This document shows positions 51,366 to 59,678 of a stretch of DNA of 64,000 nt, piece after piece. Both the position numbers and the translations under genes were made by a program. Source of the DNA: Comamonas avium. GTDB lineage: Bacteria; Pseudomonadota; Gammaproteobacteria; Burkholderiales; Burkholderiaceae_C. The stretch's first letter is position 1. Every line of letters begins with the position of its first letter. The notes beneath the pieces were generated by a model. That model made no database searches, was not told the DNA's origin, and was given only the letters and a program-made list of their open reading frames with translations. The DNA is taken from NCBI RefSeq assembly GCF_014836675.1, contig NZ_JACSQK010000010.1, positions 28,179 to 92,178 of the forward strand. The letters are read 5' to 3'.

Positions 51366-51956
51366 ATGACACAAAACACCCCACTCCCTCCATTGAACCG
51401 GCAGTTCGTCTCGCACTTTGGCGAGATGGGTAGCCGTTGGGGCATCAACCGCACCGTGGGTCAAATCTACGCGCTGCTGTATTTGTCACCCCGTGCACTC
51501 AATGCAGAAGATATTGCGGAAACGCTGGAGTTCTCTCGCTCCAACGTGAGCATGGGTTTGAAGGAATTGCAGTCGTGGCGCCTGGTCAACCTGCGCCACC
51601 ATGCCGGTGACCGGCGCGAGTACTTTGAAGCACCGCAAGACGTATGGGAAATCTTTCGCCGCCTGGCTGAAGAGCGTCGTCGCCGGGAAATTGAGCCCAC
51701 TCAGTCGATGCTGCGCTCCGCTTTGCTGGAAGACGTTTCAACCGACGACGAGCGCCATGCACAGCAACGCATTGAAGAAATGTATGTGCTGATTGAAAAG
51801 CTGATGACTTGGTTTGACGATGTGCAACGCCTCAAACCCGAAACTGCCATGCAGCTCATGGGCATGGGGGCGGCGGTGACTCGGGTGCTGGACTTCAAGG
51901 ACCGCATGCTGGGCGGAGACAAAAACAAAAATGCAGCAGAGGGCAAAGAGAGTTGA
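51366..51956 (+). CDS. GbsR/MarR-family transcriptional regulator
   Basis: A 196-residue winged-helix regulator with the GbsR/MarR pattern FVSHFGEMGSRWGINRTVGQ, then the recognition segment LNAEDIAETLEFSRSNVSMG and LVNLRHHAGDRREYFEAPQD. A helical C-terminal dimer region follows (EERRRREIEPTQSMLRSALL). GbsR proteins often respond to osmolytes such as choline; many beta-proteobacterial homologues have unknown targets. It lies 7.6 kb from the cydD promoter on the opposite strand, so a role in cyd control is only a guess. A bidirectional terminator follows. Confidence 0.88.
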   Translation: MTQNTPLPPLNRQFVSHFGEMGSRWGINRTVGQIYALLYLSPRALNAEDIAETLEFSRSNVSMGLKELQSWRLVNLRHHAGDRREYFEAPQDVWEIFRRLAEERRRREIEPTQSMLRSALLEDVSTDDERHAQQRIEEMYVLIEKLMTWFDDVQRLKPETAMQLMGMGAAVTRVLDFKDRMLGGDKNKNAAEGKES

Positions 51957-51988
51957 TGCGCTGAACGCGCTGTGTACGCCAGTGCCCG

Positions 51989-52018
51989 AAAAAAAGCCTG
52001 CATACGCAGGCTTTTTTT
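51989..52018 (+). terminator. Bidirectional terminator between the GbsR and DUF3014 genes
   Basis: AGCCTGC (51995-52001) pairs with GCAGGCT (52006-52012) over a 4-base loop, with an A-run on the left (51989-51995) and a T-run on the right (52012-52018). It serves both convergent genes. Confidence 0.9.
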
Positions 52019-52925
52019 ATGCCGTGATCTGTGCCCGGAAGGCCTGTAAATAGCTTTGAACGCGGTGGCGGTGCGCAGTCCCCAGACGCAGCAGTATCTT
52101 TTGCCCTGAAGACAACGATTGCAGCTTGGGGTCCGCATATTCATAGCGCAGCCATGGTTGCTGAGACGGAACTTGGCCCTGCACCTGCACCAGCTGCACA
52201 GCAATGGGTTCTTGTGGCTCGGGTGTCTGCAGCAAGTGGTCTATCACGGCCACCAGCCGGTCATTGAAGTATTGACCTGGGTAGCCCAAGCCCTCATAGG
52301 TTTGCTGCAGCAGCGGATAGGCCTGCCGATACCATGCGGCTGCCTGGGCCGGCTCAATGCTGGTCACAAAACCCACCACGGCGTCGTAGCGGGCGCTGTT
52401 GGTGCTGGCAATGTGCATGCCTTGCTCGCTTTGCGTCAGCTGCATCTGCCCGCCAACGGGGTATAGCGGCCACAGACGTGGGGCGGCATGACCACGTGGC
52501 AGGTTGTCGATGGTGGCAACCATATGGTGTGCCAGCCCCGGCATCACCAAAAATTTCAAAGCCTGGCTGCCCAGCCAGTCTTTGACCATGCGGTCCAGAG
52601 CCTGCGCATCATCGGCAGGCACCGCATCTGCAGTGGCAGCTGGCAAGGGGTGCTGCGGTACTGCGTCTTGCGGCGCTGCCAATGGTGCAACCGCAGTTGG
52701 CTCTTGTACTACGGGTGCAGGTGCATCCGCCGGCTTTGAAATGGGTGCCTCCAGAGCAGGCGCTGCACCTGTGCTTTTGGCTGCCCAGTACTCTCGTGCG
52801 TACCAGGCTGCATAACCCGCCGCAGCAATGGCTAAAACAATCAGCAGCCACTTGGTGGTCCCATCGCTTGAAGTCTGTTGACGCATGCGTTGCTGCTTGG
52901 GTGGACGTAAATCTTGCTCAGTCAT
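52017..52925 (-). CDS. DUF3014 domain protein
   Basis: A 302-residue protein with a short basic N-terminus, one membrane helix at about 25-43 (WLLIVLAIAAAGYAAWYA), a Pro/Ala-rich linker, and a soluble domain from about 110 on containing VKDWLGSQALKFLVMPGLAH and MVATIDNLPRGHAAPRLWPL, which fits DUF3014. The domain has unknown function and is thought to be exported. It ends close to the terminator shared with the GbsR gene. No partner genes are evident. Confidence 0.78.
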   Translation of the reverse strand: MTEQDLRPPKQQRMRQQTSSDGTTKWLLIVLAIAAAGYAAWYAREYWAAKSTGAAPALEAPISKPADAPAPVVQEPTAVAPLAAPQDAVPQHPLPAATADAVPADDAQALDRMVKDWLGSQALKFLVMPGLAHHMVATIDNLPRGHAAPRLWPLYPVGGQMQLTQSEQGMHIASTNSARYDAVVGFVTSIEPAQAAAWYRQAYPLLQQTYEGLGYPGQYFNDRLVAVIDHLLQTPEPQEPIAVQLVQVQGQVPSQQPWLRYEYADPKLQSLSSGQKILLRLGTAHRHRVQSYLQAFRAQITA

Positions 52926-53007
52926 GGCGCTCCTTGCTGTGCGTAATGCATGCCTTCAAGCATTTCGCATGCCTCCATCCTAGCGGTCATGCACGCACAA
53001 AAAAACC

Positions 53008-53036
53008 CGCAGCCTTGAACAGCTGCGGGTTACTTC
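53008..53036 (-). terminator. Terminator of the cyd operon
   Basis: An inverted repeat with arms around AACCCGCAGC and GCTGCGGGTT (about 53006-53033) is followed on the minus strand by a T-run (near 53000-53006). It lies 38 bases beyond the cydX stop and likely ends the cydDCABX transcript. Confidence 0.8.
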
Positions 53037-53070
53037 AGGCCTGAACCGGTGATGCCGGAACCAGGTGTTT

Positions 53071-53199
53071 TTAGTTTTTGGCCTTTTCCAGCAATTGCTT
53101 GCGGGTGGCTTCGTCATCCACTAATTCAAACCACATGGCGTTCAGCACAGCGAACGCAGCAGCCAGTGGCAAGCCCAAAATCCAAGAGAAGTACCACAT
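53071..53199 (-). CDS. cydX: Cytochrome bd oxidase small subunit CydX
   Basis: Read on the minus strand from ATG at 53199 to TAA at 53071-53073, this 42-residue peptide begins MWYFSWILGLPLAAAFAVLN and ends in a charged tail (DDEATRKQLLEKAKN). The tryptophan-rich start and single helix match CydX, a stabilising subunit of cytochrome bd. AGGAAG lies six bases before the ATG. It is separated from cydB by 113 bp containing copy E of the palindromic repeat. Confidence 0.93.
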   Translation of the reverse strand: MWYFSWILGLPLAAAFAVLNAMWFELVDDEATRKQLLEKAKN

Positions 53200-53230
53200 T
53201 GCATCTTCCTTTCAAAATTCAATTTTTGAT

Positions 53231-53306
53231 AGCTACTAGCGCTTTGTATTACTTGTTTTCAATATGAAAACATATGTAAAACGTTGTCTATCAAGCGCTA
53301 GAAGCT
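53231..53306. repeat. Long palindromic repeat, copy E, inside the cyd operon
   Basis: AGCTACTAGCGCTT (53231-53244) pairs with AAGCGCTAGAAGCT (53293-53306), one mismatch in 14. Inside is a second inverted repeat TTTTCA/TGAAAA around 53256-53270. The 76-bp size equals copy A. It lies between the cydB stop and the cydX ribosome site, so the cyd mRNA should contain a large hairpin at this point. Confidence 0.78.
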
Positions 53307-53312
53307 CTCTTT

Positions 53313-54464
53313 TTAATAAGCGTGACCCTTGCCTTGTTCAATCTCATCGGGGTCTACCTTGCCACGCATGATGCTGTAGACCCAGCTGGTATAGGCCAGG
53401 ATGAGGGGCAAGAAGATGAGGGCACACACCAGCATGATGAACAGCGTCAGGTGGCTGGACGATGCGTCCCAGACCATCAGACTGAACTGCGGGTTGACCG
53501 ATGAGGGCAGGATGAAGGGGAACATAGAGACGCCCACGCTCAGCACAATGCCAGCAATGGCCAGACCACTGCTGAGCAGGCCCAGCCACTCACGTCGCAA
53601 CTTCATTCCCAAGGCCGCCAGCAATGGCATGCACACACCCAGTGCAGGCACGATCCACAGCAATGGCTGCTTGGCGTAATTGGCCATCCAGGCGCCCTGC
53701 CCCAGCTGCGCCGACTTGAGCAGTGGGTTGGAGGGACCTGTCGTGCTCATGGCCTCGGTCAGCGTGTAGCCGCTTAACTTGGCCAGCCAGACACCAGCAA
53801 CGGCATACAGAACCGTGGTCAAAATGGCAGCACCCATACCCCAGCGAGTGGCACGCGCCTGCACATCGCCTTCGGTCTTGAAAACCAGCCACGCTGCACC
53901 ATGCATGAGCAGCATCGACAGCGAGACAAGGCCACACAGCACCGCGAAGGGCGAAAACAGCGCAAAGAAGCTGCCGTCGTAGTAGATGCGCATGTCGTCA
54001 GCCAGACGGAAAGGCACGCCCATCAGCACATTGCCCATGGCCACACCAAAGACCAGTGCAGGGCCCCAGCCACACAGGCACAGTACCCAGTCCCATCCAT
54101 TGCGCCAGGCTGTCCCTTCGCGCTTGCTGCGGAACTTGAAAGCCACAGGCCGCAAGATCAAGCAGACCAGCGCAGCGAACATGGCCATGTAAAAGCCAGA
54201 AAACGAGATCGCGTACAGCTGAGGCCAGGCCGCGAAAATAGCGCCTCCCCCCAAAATCAACCACACTTGGTTGCCTTCCCAGATAGGCCCAATGGTGTTG
54301 ATCACCACACGGCGCTCTACATCGGTTTTGCCCGTGACACGCAGCAAGGCTGCTGCGCCCAGATCGAAACCGTCAGTGACTGCAAAGCACACGAGCAAGA
54401 CGCCCAGCAGCAGCCACCAGATGACGCGCAAAACGTCATAGCCCAAAAGTTCATGCAAGATCAT
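53313..54464 (-). CDS. cydB: Cytochrome bd ubiquinol oxidase subunit II
   Basis: CydB pairs with CydA in the high-affinity, cyanide-tolerant quinol oxidase. The 383-residue protein has about eight or nine membrane helices, beginning VLRVIWWLLLGVLLVCFAVT and DGFDLGAAALL, then GPIWEGNQVWLILGGGAIFA, all typical. Its start lies 18 bp after the cydA stop, with GGAG upstream. The C-terminus ends near the palindromic repeat that separates it from cydX. Confidence 0.97.
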   Translation of the reverse strand: MILHELLGYDVLRVIWWLLLGVLLVCFAVTDGFDLGAAALLRVTGKTDVERRVVINTIGPIWEGNQVWLILGGGAIFAAWPQLYAISFSGFYMAMFAALVCLILRPVAFKFRSKREGTAWRNGWDWVLCLCGWGPALVFGVAMGNVLMGVPFRLADDMRIYYDGSFFALFSPFAVLCGLVSLSMLLMHGAAWLVFKTEGDVQARATRWGMGAAILTTVLYAVAGVWLAKLSGYTLTEAMSTTGPSNPLLKSAQLGQGAWMANYAKQPLLWIVPALGVCMPLLAALGMKLRREWLGLLSSGLAIAGIVLSVGVSMFPFILPSSVNPQFSLMVWDASSSHLTLFIMLVCALIFLPLILAYTSWVYSIMRGKVDPDEIEQGKGHAY

Positions 54465-54482
54465 GGTATGTGACTCCTTCGG

Positions 54483-56069
54483 TTACTTGCCGCTGTAGGC
54501 ATTCACGAATTTCTTCGCGTACGCACTGAGGTGGGGTTCGCTCTCTTCGGTGGGCCCCGTCAAGATAGCCTTGCGCATCAATACCATTTCGATACCGAAC
54601 ATGACGGTGTAAATGGCCACAAACATGACGATCGTCATCAGCACAGTGCCAGCCCCCAGGTTGGAAACTGCCATGGCCGTGGGCAGTACGCCTTCAATGA
54701 TCCAGGGTTGACGGCCCAGCTCCGCAACGATCCAGCCGCATTCAGCCGCAATCCACGGCAAAGGAATGGCCATCACCGCCACTTTGAGCAGCCACGGATA
54801 AGCATCCAGCTTGCGACACGCAGACAGCACAAAGAACGTTGCAGTCAACGCGATGAAGAACATGCCCAGTGCCACCATGACGCGGAAGCTCCAGAACAGC
54901 GGCCCCACGGGTGGAACGGTATCTTGCGCAGCTTGCTGGATCTGCGCTTGCGTGGCCTTGCGCGGGTCATCGGTGTAGCGCATCAAAAGCAGTGCATAGC
55001 CGAGGTTGGCACCATGGTCTTCAAAGGTGGTCACCACATCGGCGGGCACGTCCGCCTGTTTTTTGAAGCTGCGGATGGTTTGCAGTGCGTCGTACGCCTT
55101 GATGCCCGAGGTAATACGGTCTTGTGCGCGCAGCACCAGATCGTTAATGCCCGGAATTTCAGTATCCAGCGAGCGCGTACCAATCAGGCCCATCACCCAT
55201 GGAATGTGTACGGCGTAGTGCGTTTCACGTGCGGCGCTGTCCGGAATGCCCACTACGGTAAACGCGGCAGGTGCAGGCTCGGTTTCCCACATGGCTTCAA
55301 TGGCCGCCAGCTTCATCTTCTGGTGCTCTGACGACAAATAGCCACTCTCATCGCCCAGAACCACTACGGACAGTGAAGCGGCCAGACCAAACGATGCCGC
55401 CACAGTCATAGAACGCTTGGCCAGGGCCACGTGCCGCCCTTTAAGCAGATACCAGGCAGAGATGCCCAATACAAAAATCGACGCCACGGTGTAGCCCGCA
55501 GACACGGTGTGCACAAACTTGGCCTGCGCCACCGGGTTGGTCAGCACGGCAAAGAAGTCATTGACTTCCATACGCATGGTTTGCGGGTTAAAGGCTGCGC
55601 CCACAGGGTTTTGCATCCAGCCGTTGGCAATCAGAATCCACAATGCCGAAAAATTGGAGCCAATGGCTACCAGCCACGTCACCACCAAGTGCTGCACCTT
55701 GGTCATGCGATCCCAGCCAAAAAAGAACAGGCCCACAAAGGTGGCTTCCAAGAAAAAGGCCATCAGCCCCTCAATCGCAAGCGGTGCACCAAAGATATCG
55801 CCCACATAGTGGCTGTAGTAGCTCCAGTTCATACCGAACTGAAACTCCATGACCACGCCCGTAGCTACGCCCATGGCAAAGTTAATGCCAAACAAGACCC
55901 CCCAGAATTTGGTCATGTCGCGCCAGATGGTGCGTCCCGTCATCACATAGACGGTCTCCATGATGGCTACGATCACCGCCAGACCAATGGTCAGCGGCAC
56001 AAACAAAAAGTGGTAGAGCGCCGTTATCGCAAACTGCAGCCGCGATAAGTCGACAATATCGAGGTCCAT
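54483..56069 (-). CDS. cydA: Cytochrome bd ubiquinol oxidase subunit I
   Basis: CydA carries the three hemes of cytochrome bd. The 528-residue sequence has LQFAITALYHFLFVPLTIGL with the first heme-ligand histidine near residue 19, many membrane helices, a long Q-loop region (about 240-390) and the highly conserved GRQPW motif (AELGRQPWIIEGVLPTA) near 450. The length matches the long-Q-loop form of E. coli (522). AAAGGA lies seven bases before the ATG. It is preceded by cydC with an 85-bp gap. Confidence 0.97.
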   Translation of the reverse strand: MDLDIVDLSRLQFAITALYHFLFVPLTIGLAVIVAIMETVYVMTGRTIWRDMTKFWGVLFGINFAMGVATGVVMEFQFGMNWSYYSHYVGDIFGAPLAIEGLMAFFLEATFVGLFFFGWDRMTKVQHLVVTWLVAIGSNFSALWILIANGWMQNPVGAAFNPQTMRMEVNDFFAVLTNPVAQAKFVHTVSAGYTVASIFVLGISAWYLLKGRHVALAKRSMTVAASFGLAASLSVVVLGDESGYLSSEHQKMKLAAIEAMWETEPAPAAFTVVGIPDSAARETHYAVHIPWVMGLIGTRSLDTEIPGINDLVLRAQDRITSGIKAYDALQTIRSFKKQADVPADVVTTFEDHGANLGYALLLMRYTDDPRKATQAQIQQAAQDTVPPVGPLFWSFRVMVALGMFFIALTATFFVLSACRKLDAYPWLLKVAVMAIPLPWIAAECGWIVAELGRQPWIIEGVLPTAMAVSNLGAGTVLMTIVMFVAIYTVMFGIEMVLMRKAILTGPTEESEPHLSAYAKKFVNAYSGK

Positions 56070-56154
56070 GGTGTTGTCCTTTCTAGGGTCCTCAAGGGAG
56101 TGCTACTGAGGCAGCCAGCCTGCCCATGCATCCAAACAAAAACAGGTCAAACTT

Positions 56155-57846
56155 TCAATTCGCTCGCAAGCGCTGCAGCAACGAGTCAAACCCGGCCTCT
56201 CCACGTCGCGCCTGCGCTTGCACGGCACCCGCTTCCAGCCAGATCAGCCGGTCAGCCAATACCGCCTCGCGTTGCAAATGCGTGCACATCACCACCGTGT
56301 GGCCTTGCGCGCGCGCCATCAGTCGCAGCAATACGTCGTGAGCTGTCGGGGCATCCAGCCCTTCAGTAGGCTCGTCCAGCAGCCATGCTTGCTGCTGGGC
56401 CAGCAGCAAGCGCGCCAGCCCCAGGCGGCGGGCCTGACCACCCGACAGACCCAAGCCCCCCTCACCCAGCATGCTGTCCAGCCCCCAAGGCATGGCGCGC
56501 ACATCGTCCTCAAGGCCTGCGTCTTGCAGCGCAGTCCACAGCGCAGCGTCATCGGCCAGAGGTGCCGCCAGACGCAGGTTGTCGCGCACACTGTCTTGGA
56601 ACAGTGCAACTCGCTGGGTCAGCCACACGCAGGACAAAGCAGTCACTGTGCCCCGGGTCAATGCTTGTTCGCCTGCCAGCACAGCCATGACGGTGGACTT
56701 GCCTGCTCCGCTCGCACCAATCAAGGCCACGCGCTCTGCTTTGTGCACTTGCAAGTGGATGCCATTGACTGCCGGCAGCACACCGTCTGCATGCTGGACT
56801 ACCGCAGCCTGCAGTTCAAAGGCCAGACCTTGCTGTGGGGCGGGCAAGTGTGCGTCCTGAACGTCTTGCTGCATGCGCGCACCCAGACGGCGGGCCGCCA
56901 AACGCGTGCGACCGGCTTCCAGAGCGCCGCGGCGCAGCGCAGCAAAAGGCTCCATGGCGGTCAAGGCCATCAGCAGTGCCAAAGCCGCACCCGGTGCTCC
57001 AATCACCTGTGCATGCACAAGGTAGCCTGCGGCGGCCAGCACTGCGGCCAGGACCACAGCACCCGCCACGCCAAAACCGGCAGCGGCCTTGGCATCCAGA
57101 CGGTTGAGCTGGTGATCGGCCTGTGCTACTCGGGCATCAGATTGCTGCACACGCGCGCATTGCGCGGCCAAGCGGCCAGCCATCAGCAATTCCGTCTGGC
57201 CAGCCACCATATCCACCGCGTCTGCACGCAAACGCTCCAGCGCCACGGCACGCTGCACAGCCGGCACCGCACTGCGGCCCGCCAGCCAGGCGGTGAGGCA
57301 ACCACCTGCAAGCAACAGCCAAGCCAGTACGGCCAGCCCCAGCCACCATTGCAAAGCGCCCAGCACCACACTCGCCAGCAAGGCGGCACCACAGGCAGCG
57401 ACCGCCGGAACAATCATGCGCAGATACAGGCTATCGAGCGCATCCACATCCGACGTCAAGCGCTGCAACAAACGCGCAGGGCGCAATTGCAGCAAGCGGG
57501 CTGCGTCAGGCTGTGCCCAGCCTACAAACAGTTTCTCGCGCAAGGCTGCCAGCACGGCCAAGGTGGCTTCATGGGTGACTACACGTTCGCCATAGCGCGA
57601 TGCTGTTCGGCCCATGGCCAGCAAGCGAATGCCTGCCGAAGGCATGAAGACATCAAACACCAAGGCCGTTGCAGGCACCAAACCTGCCAGCGCCGTGGCG
57701 GCAATAAACCAGCCAGACAGCCCCAGCAAGGCCATGCCCATCAGCACGGTCAATGCAGCCATCGCCGCGCCGCCCAGCCACCAGCGCCTGGGAGCCATGG
57801 CACTGAGCAGGTGAGCGACATCACGCAATCGGGTGTGAGGCATCAT
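56155..57846 (-). CDS. cydC: ABC transporter subunit CydC (heterodimeric with CydD)
   Basis: CydC forms an ABC exporter with CydD that releases glutathione/cysteine to the periplasm and is needed to assemble cytochrome bd. The 563 residues hold about six membrane helices (beginning GGAAMAALTVLMGMALLGLS) and an ATPase domain with Walker A GASGAGKST, the signature LSGGQARRLGLARLLL and Walker B WLLDEPTEGLD. The start ATG at 57846 overlaps the cydD stop by four bases (ATGA), indicating coupling. Confidence 0.94.
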   Translation of the reverse strand: MMPHTRLRDVAHLLSAMAPRRWWLGGAAMAALTVLMGMALLGLSGWFIAATALAGLVPATALVFDVFMPSAGIRLLAMGRTASRYGERVVTHEATLAVLAALREKLFVGWAQPDAARLLQLRPARLLQRLTSDVDALDSLYLRMIVPAVAACGAALLASVVLGALQWWLGLAVLAWLLLAGGCLTAWLAGRSAVPAVQRAVALERLRADAVDMVAGQTELLMAGRLAAQCARVQQSDARVAQADHQLNRLDAKAAAGFGVAGAVVLAAVLAAAGYLVHAQVIGAPGAALALLMALTAMEPFAALRRGALEAGRTRLAARRLGARMQQDVQDAHLPAPQQGLAFELQAAVVQHADGVLPAVNGIHLQVHKAERVALIGASGAGKSTVMAVLAGEQALTRGTVTALSCVWLTQRVALFQDSVRDNLRLAAPLADDAALWTALQDAGLEDDVRAMPWGLDSMLGEGGLGLSGGQARRLGLARLLLAQQQAWLLDEPTEGLDAPTAHDVLLRLMARAQGHTVVMCTHLQREAVLADRLIWLEAGAVQAQARRGEAGFDSLLQRLRAN

Positions 57847-59528
57847 GCAAGCACCTTTGGCATTGCTGCTTGTAGATAGATGGTGCGGTCCATCAGTGCG
57901 GCCAAGACCGCGTCATGCGTGGCTACGATCAAAGTTTTCCCCTTTGCCATGCGGCGCAGGCTGTGCATCACCTGCAGGGCCGTTGCCGGGTCAAGATGGG
58001 CAGTGGGCTCATCCACCAGCCACAAACCAGCATGCTGATGAATGGCCATGCGAGCCAGAGCCAGACGCACAGCTTCACCGCCGGACAGCCCTTGCCCGGC
58101 CTCTCCCAGACTGCTGCCCTGACGCTGGACCAGGGACTGATCCAGTCCCGCTTGCGTCAGTGCATGTTCAACGGCCTGCGCATTGACGCCCTCGCGGCCC
58201 AGCTGCACATTGCGGCTGACGCTACCGGCAAAGACGTGGGCTTGCTGCCCCATCCATGCAGTACGCGCACGCATTGCCGGCCAATCAGAGGTATGCAAAA
58301 TTTGTCCATCCAGCATGAGCTGCTCTGGTGCAACAGGCAGCAAGCCAGCCAGCTGTGCCAGCAGCACCGACTTACCAGCTCCGCTAGGGGCCCAGATCGC
58401 AACATGCTCCCCTGCATCAACGTGCAAATTCACAGGTGCCAAAGCCGCCTGACCATCTACGGTGATGAGCAAATTACAGGTATCCACGCGGATCGCATCT
58501 GGTGAAACTGTGTCAGGGGCTGGAGCCAGCGCAGCAGGCAAAGGCAGATTCTTTTGACTTAATGCCTGCAATCCCTCCATCGCAGCCTGCCCTGCAGCAC
58601 GGTCATGCCACACAGCAGACAACTCACGCAGGGGATCAAAAAAACTGGGCGCCAGCATCAACACCCACAGCGCCTGACCCAAACTGAGCTTGCCGCCCCA
58701 GGCACCGAATGGCAGATTGCCCAGCAGGTGAAAACCCACATACATGGCAACCATGGCCACGCCCAAGGCAGAAAACAACTCCAAAACCGCTGATGACAAA
58801 AAGGCAATGCGCAGTACACGCATCGTGCGCTCACACAATGATTGCGCTTGTGCACGCAGGCGGCTGGCGGTGTGAGGTACTGCATGCAGTGCGCGCAATG
58901 TACTCAGTCCGCGCAAACGGTCGAGCAAAAACGCATTCATCTGGCCCAGCTCCACCATATGAGCCTCACTGGCGGCCTTGGCACGCCAGCCAACAATGGC
59001 CATGAACAGAGGAATCAGAGGGGCACAGAACAGCAAGATCAGTGCGGCCAGCCATGACTGAGTGGCAACGGCCAGCACGATGATGGGTGACACGACCCGC
59101 ACGCGCCACATGGCTGGCTGGTAGCGTGAAAGCCAGGGAACAATCGCCTCAGCCTGCTCGGCCAAAGCGCTGGCAGCCAGCCCTGAGGCAGGACGTGTGC
59201 GATCCATCGGAGAAGTTTGCGCCAGCGCCTGCAATGTCTGGGCACGCAGACTGCTGACCCGTGCACGTGCATGCACATAGGTCACTCGAACCCCACGTCC
59301 TTCACACAAAGCACGCACAATGCCGAGCAGCATCACTGCGGCAACCTGTATTGCCAAATAATCCAGCGCCTGCCCTGCTGCAAAGCACTGCACCGCCCAG
59401 GCAATCACCCCAGCTTGCGGCAGCCACAACAGCGAAGCCAGCACCAGCCAGCCACTGCCGGGTTGGGCGCTGTTGGGTCGGTGTTGTGCCGAAGCACAAG
59501 CTGCCTGAGGTGTGTCAATATTTTGCAT
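57843..59528 (-). CDS. cydD: ABC transporter subunit CydD (heterodimeric with CydC)
   Basis: CydD is the partner of CydC in the thiol-exporting ABC transporter needed for cytochrome bd assembly. The 561 residues include the membrane domain with the family feature MNAFLLDRLRGLSTLRAL, Walker A APSGAGKSV, signature LSGGEAVRLALAR and Walker B LWLVDEPTAHLD. The Walker A motif ends in Ser instead of Thr, within usual variation. The ATG at 59528 stands just eight bases after a 24-bp palindrome and has no obvious ribosome binding site, which is unusual. It is the first gene of cydDCABX. Confidence 0.94.
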   Translation of the reverse strand: MQNIDTPQAACASAQHRPNSAQPGSGWLVLASLLWLPQAGVIAWAVQCFAAGQALDYLAIQVAAVMLLGIVRALCEGRGVRVTYVHARARVSSLRAQTLQALAQTSPMDRTRPASGLAASALAEQAEAIVPWLSRYQPAMWRVRVVSPIIVLAVATQSWLAALILLFCAPLIPLFMAIVGWRAKAASEAHMVELGQMNAFLLDRLRGLSTLRALHAVPHTASRLRAQAQSLCERTMRVLRIAFLSSAVLELFSALGVAMVAMYVGFHLLGNLPFGAWGGKLSLGQALWVLMLAPSFFDPLRELSAVWHDRAAGQAAMEGLQALSQKNLPLPAALAPAPDTVSPDAIRVDTCNLLITVDGQAALAPVNLHVDAGEHVAIWAPSGAGKSVLLAQLAGLLPVAPEQLMLDGQILHTSDWPAMRARTAWMGQQAHVFAGSVSRNVQLGREGVNAQAVEHALTQAGLDQSLVQRQGSSLGEAGQGLSGGEAVRLALARMAIHQHAGLWLVDEPTAHLDPATALQVMHSLRRMAKGKTLIVATHDAVLAALMDRTIYLQAAMPKVLA

Positions 59529-59535
59529 GTTTTCT

Positions 59536-59559
59536 AAATTTCAGTATTTACTGAAATTT
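59536..59559 (-). promoter_or_regulatory. Perfect palindrome before cydD
   Basis: AAATTTCAGT (59536-59545) and ACTGAAATTT (59550-59559) are perfect 10-base arms with a 4-base spacer, ending eight bases before the cydD ATG. The position suggests a regulator site or a leader hairpin covering the ribosome-binding region. The sequence does not match the classic FNR half-site TTGAT. Confidence 0.7.
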
Positions 59560-59634
59560 GTGTAAATGCTAGACGATTCAAGTAGCCTTAGTTACAACTG
59601 CAATTCAAACCCCAGTGAATAACTCCGGTGACGT

Positions 59635-59658
59635 AAAAAAAAAGCACCCTAAGGTGCT
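59635..59658 (-). terminator. Terminator of the nitronate monooxygenase gene
   Basis: AGCACC (59643-59648) and GGTGCT (59653-59658) form a 6-bp stem with 4-base loop; on the minus strand a nine-residue T-run follows (59635-59643). It lies 20 bases beyond the stop at 59679. Confidence 0.85.
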
Positions 59659-59678
59659 ATATGACTTGCGTCAAGTAA

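Noticed and set aside
56218..57879. 553-codon plus-strand frame across cydC
   Set aside because: Antisense to cydC, with Gln/His-rich low-quality sequence and no start site.
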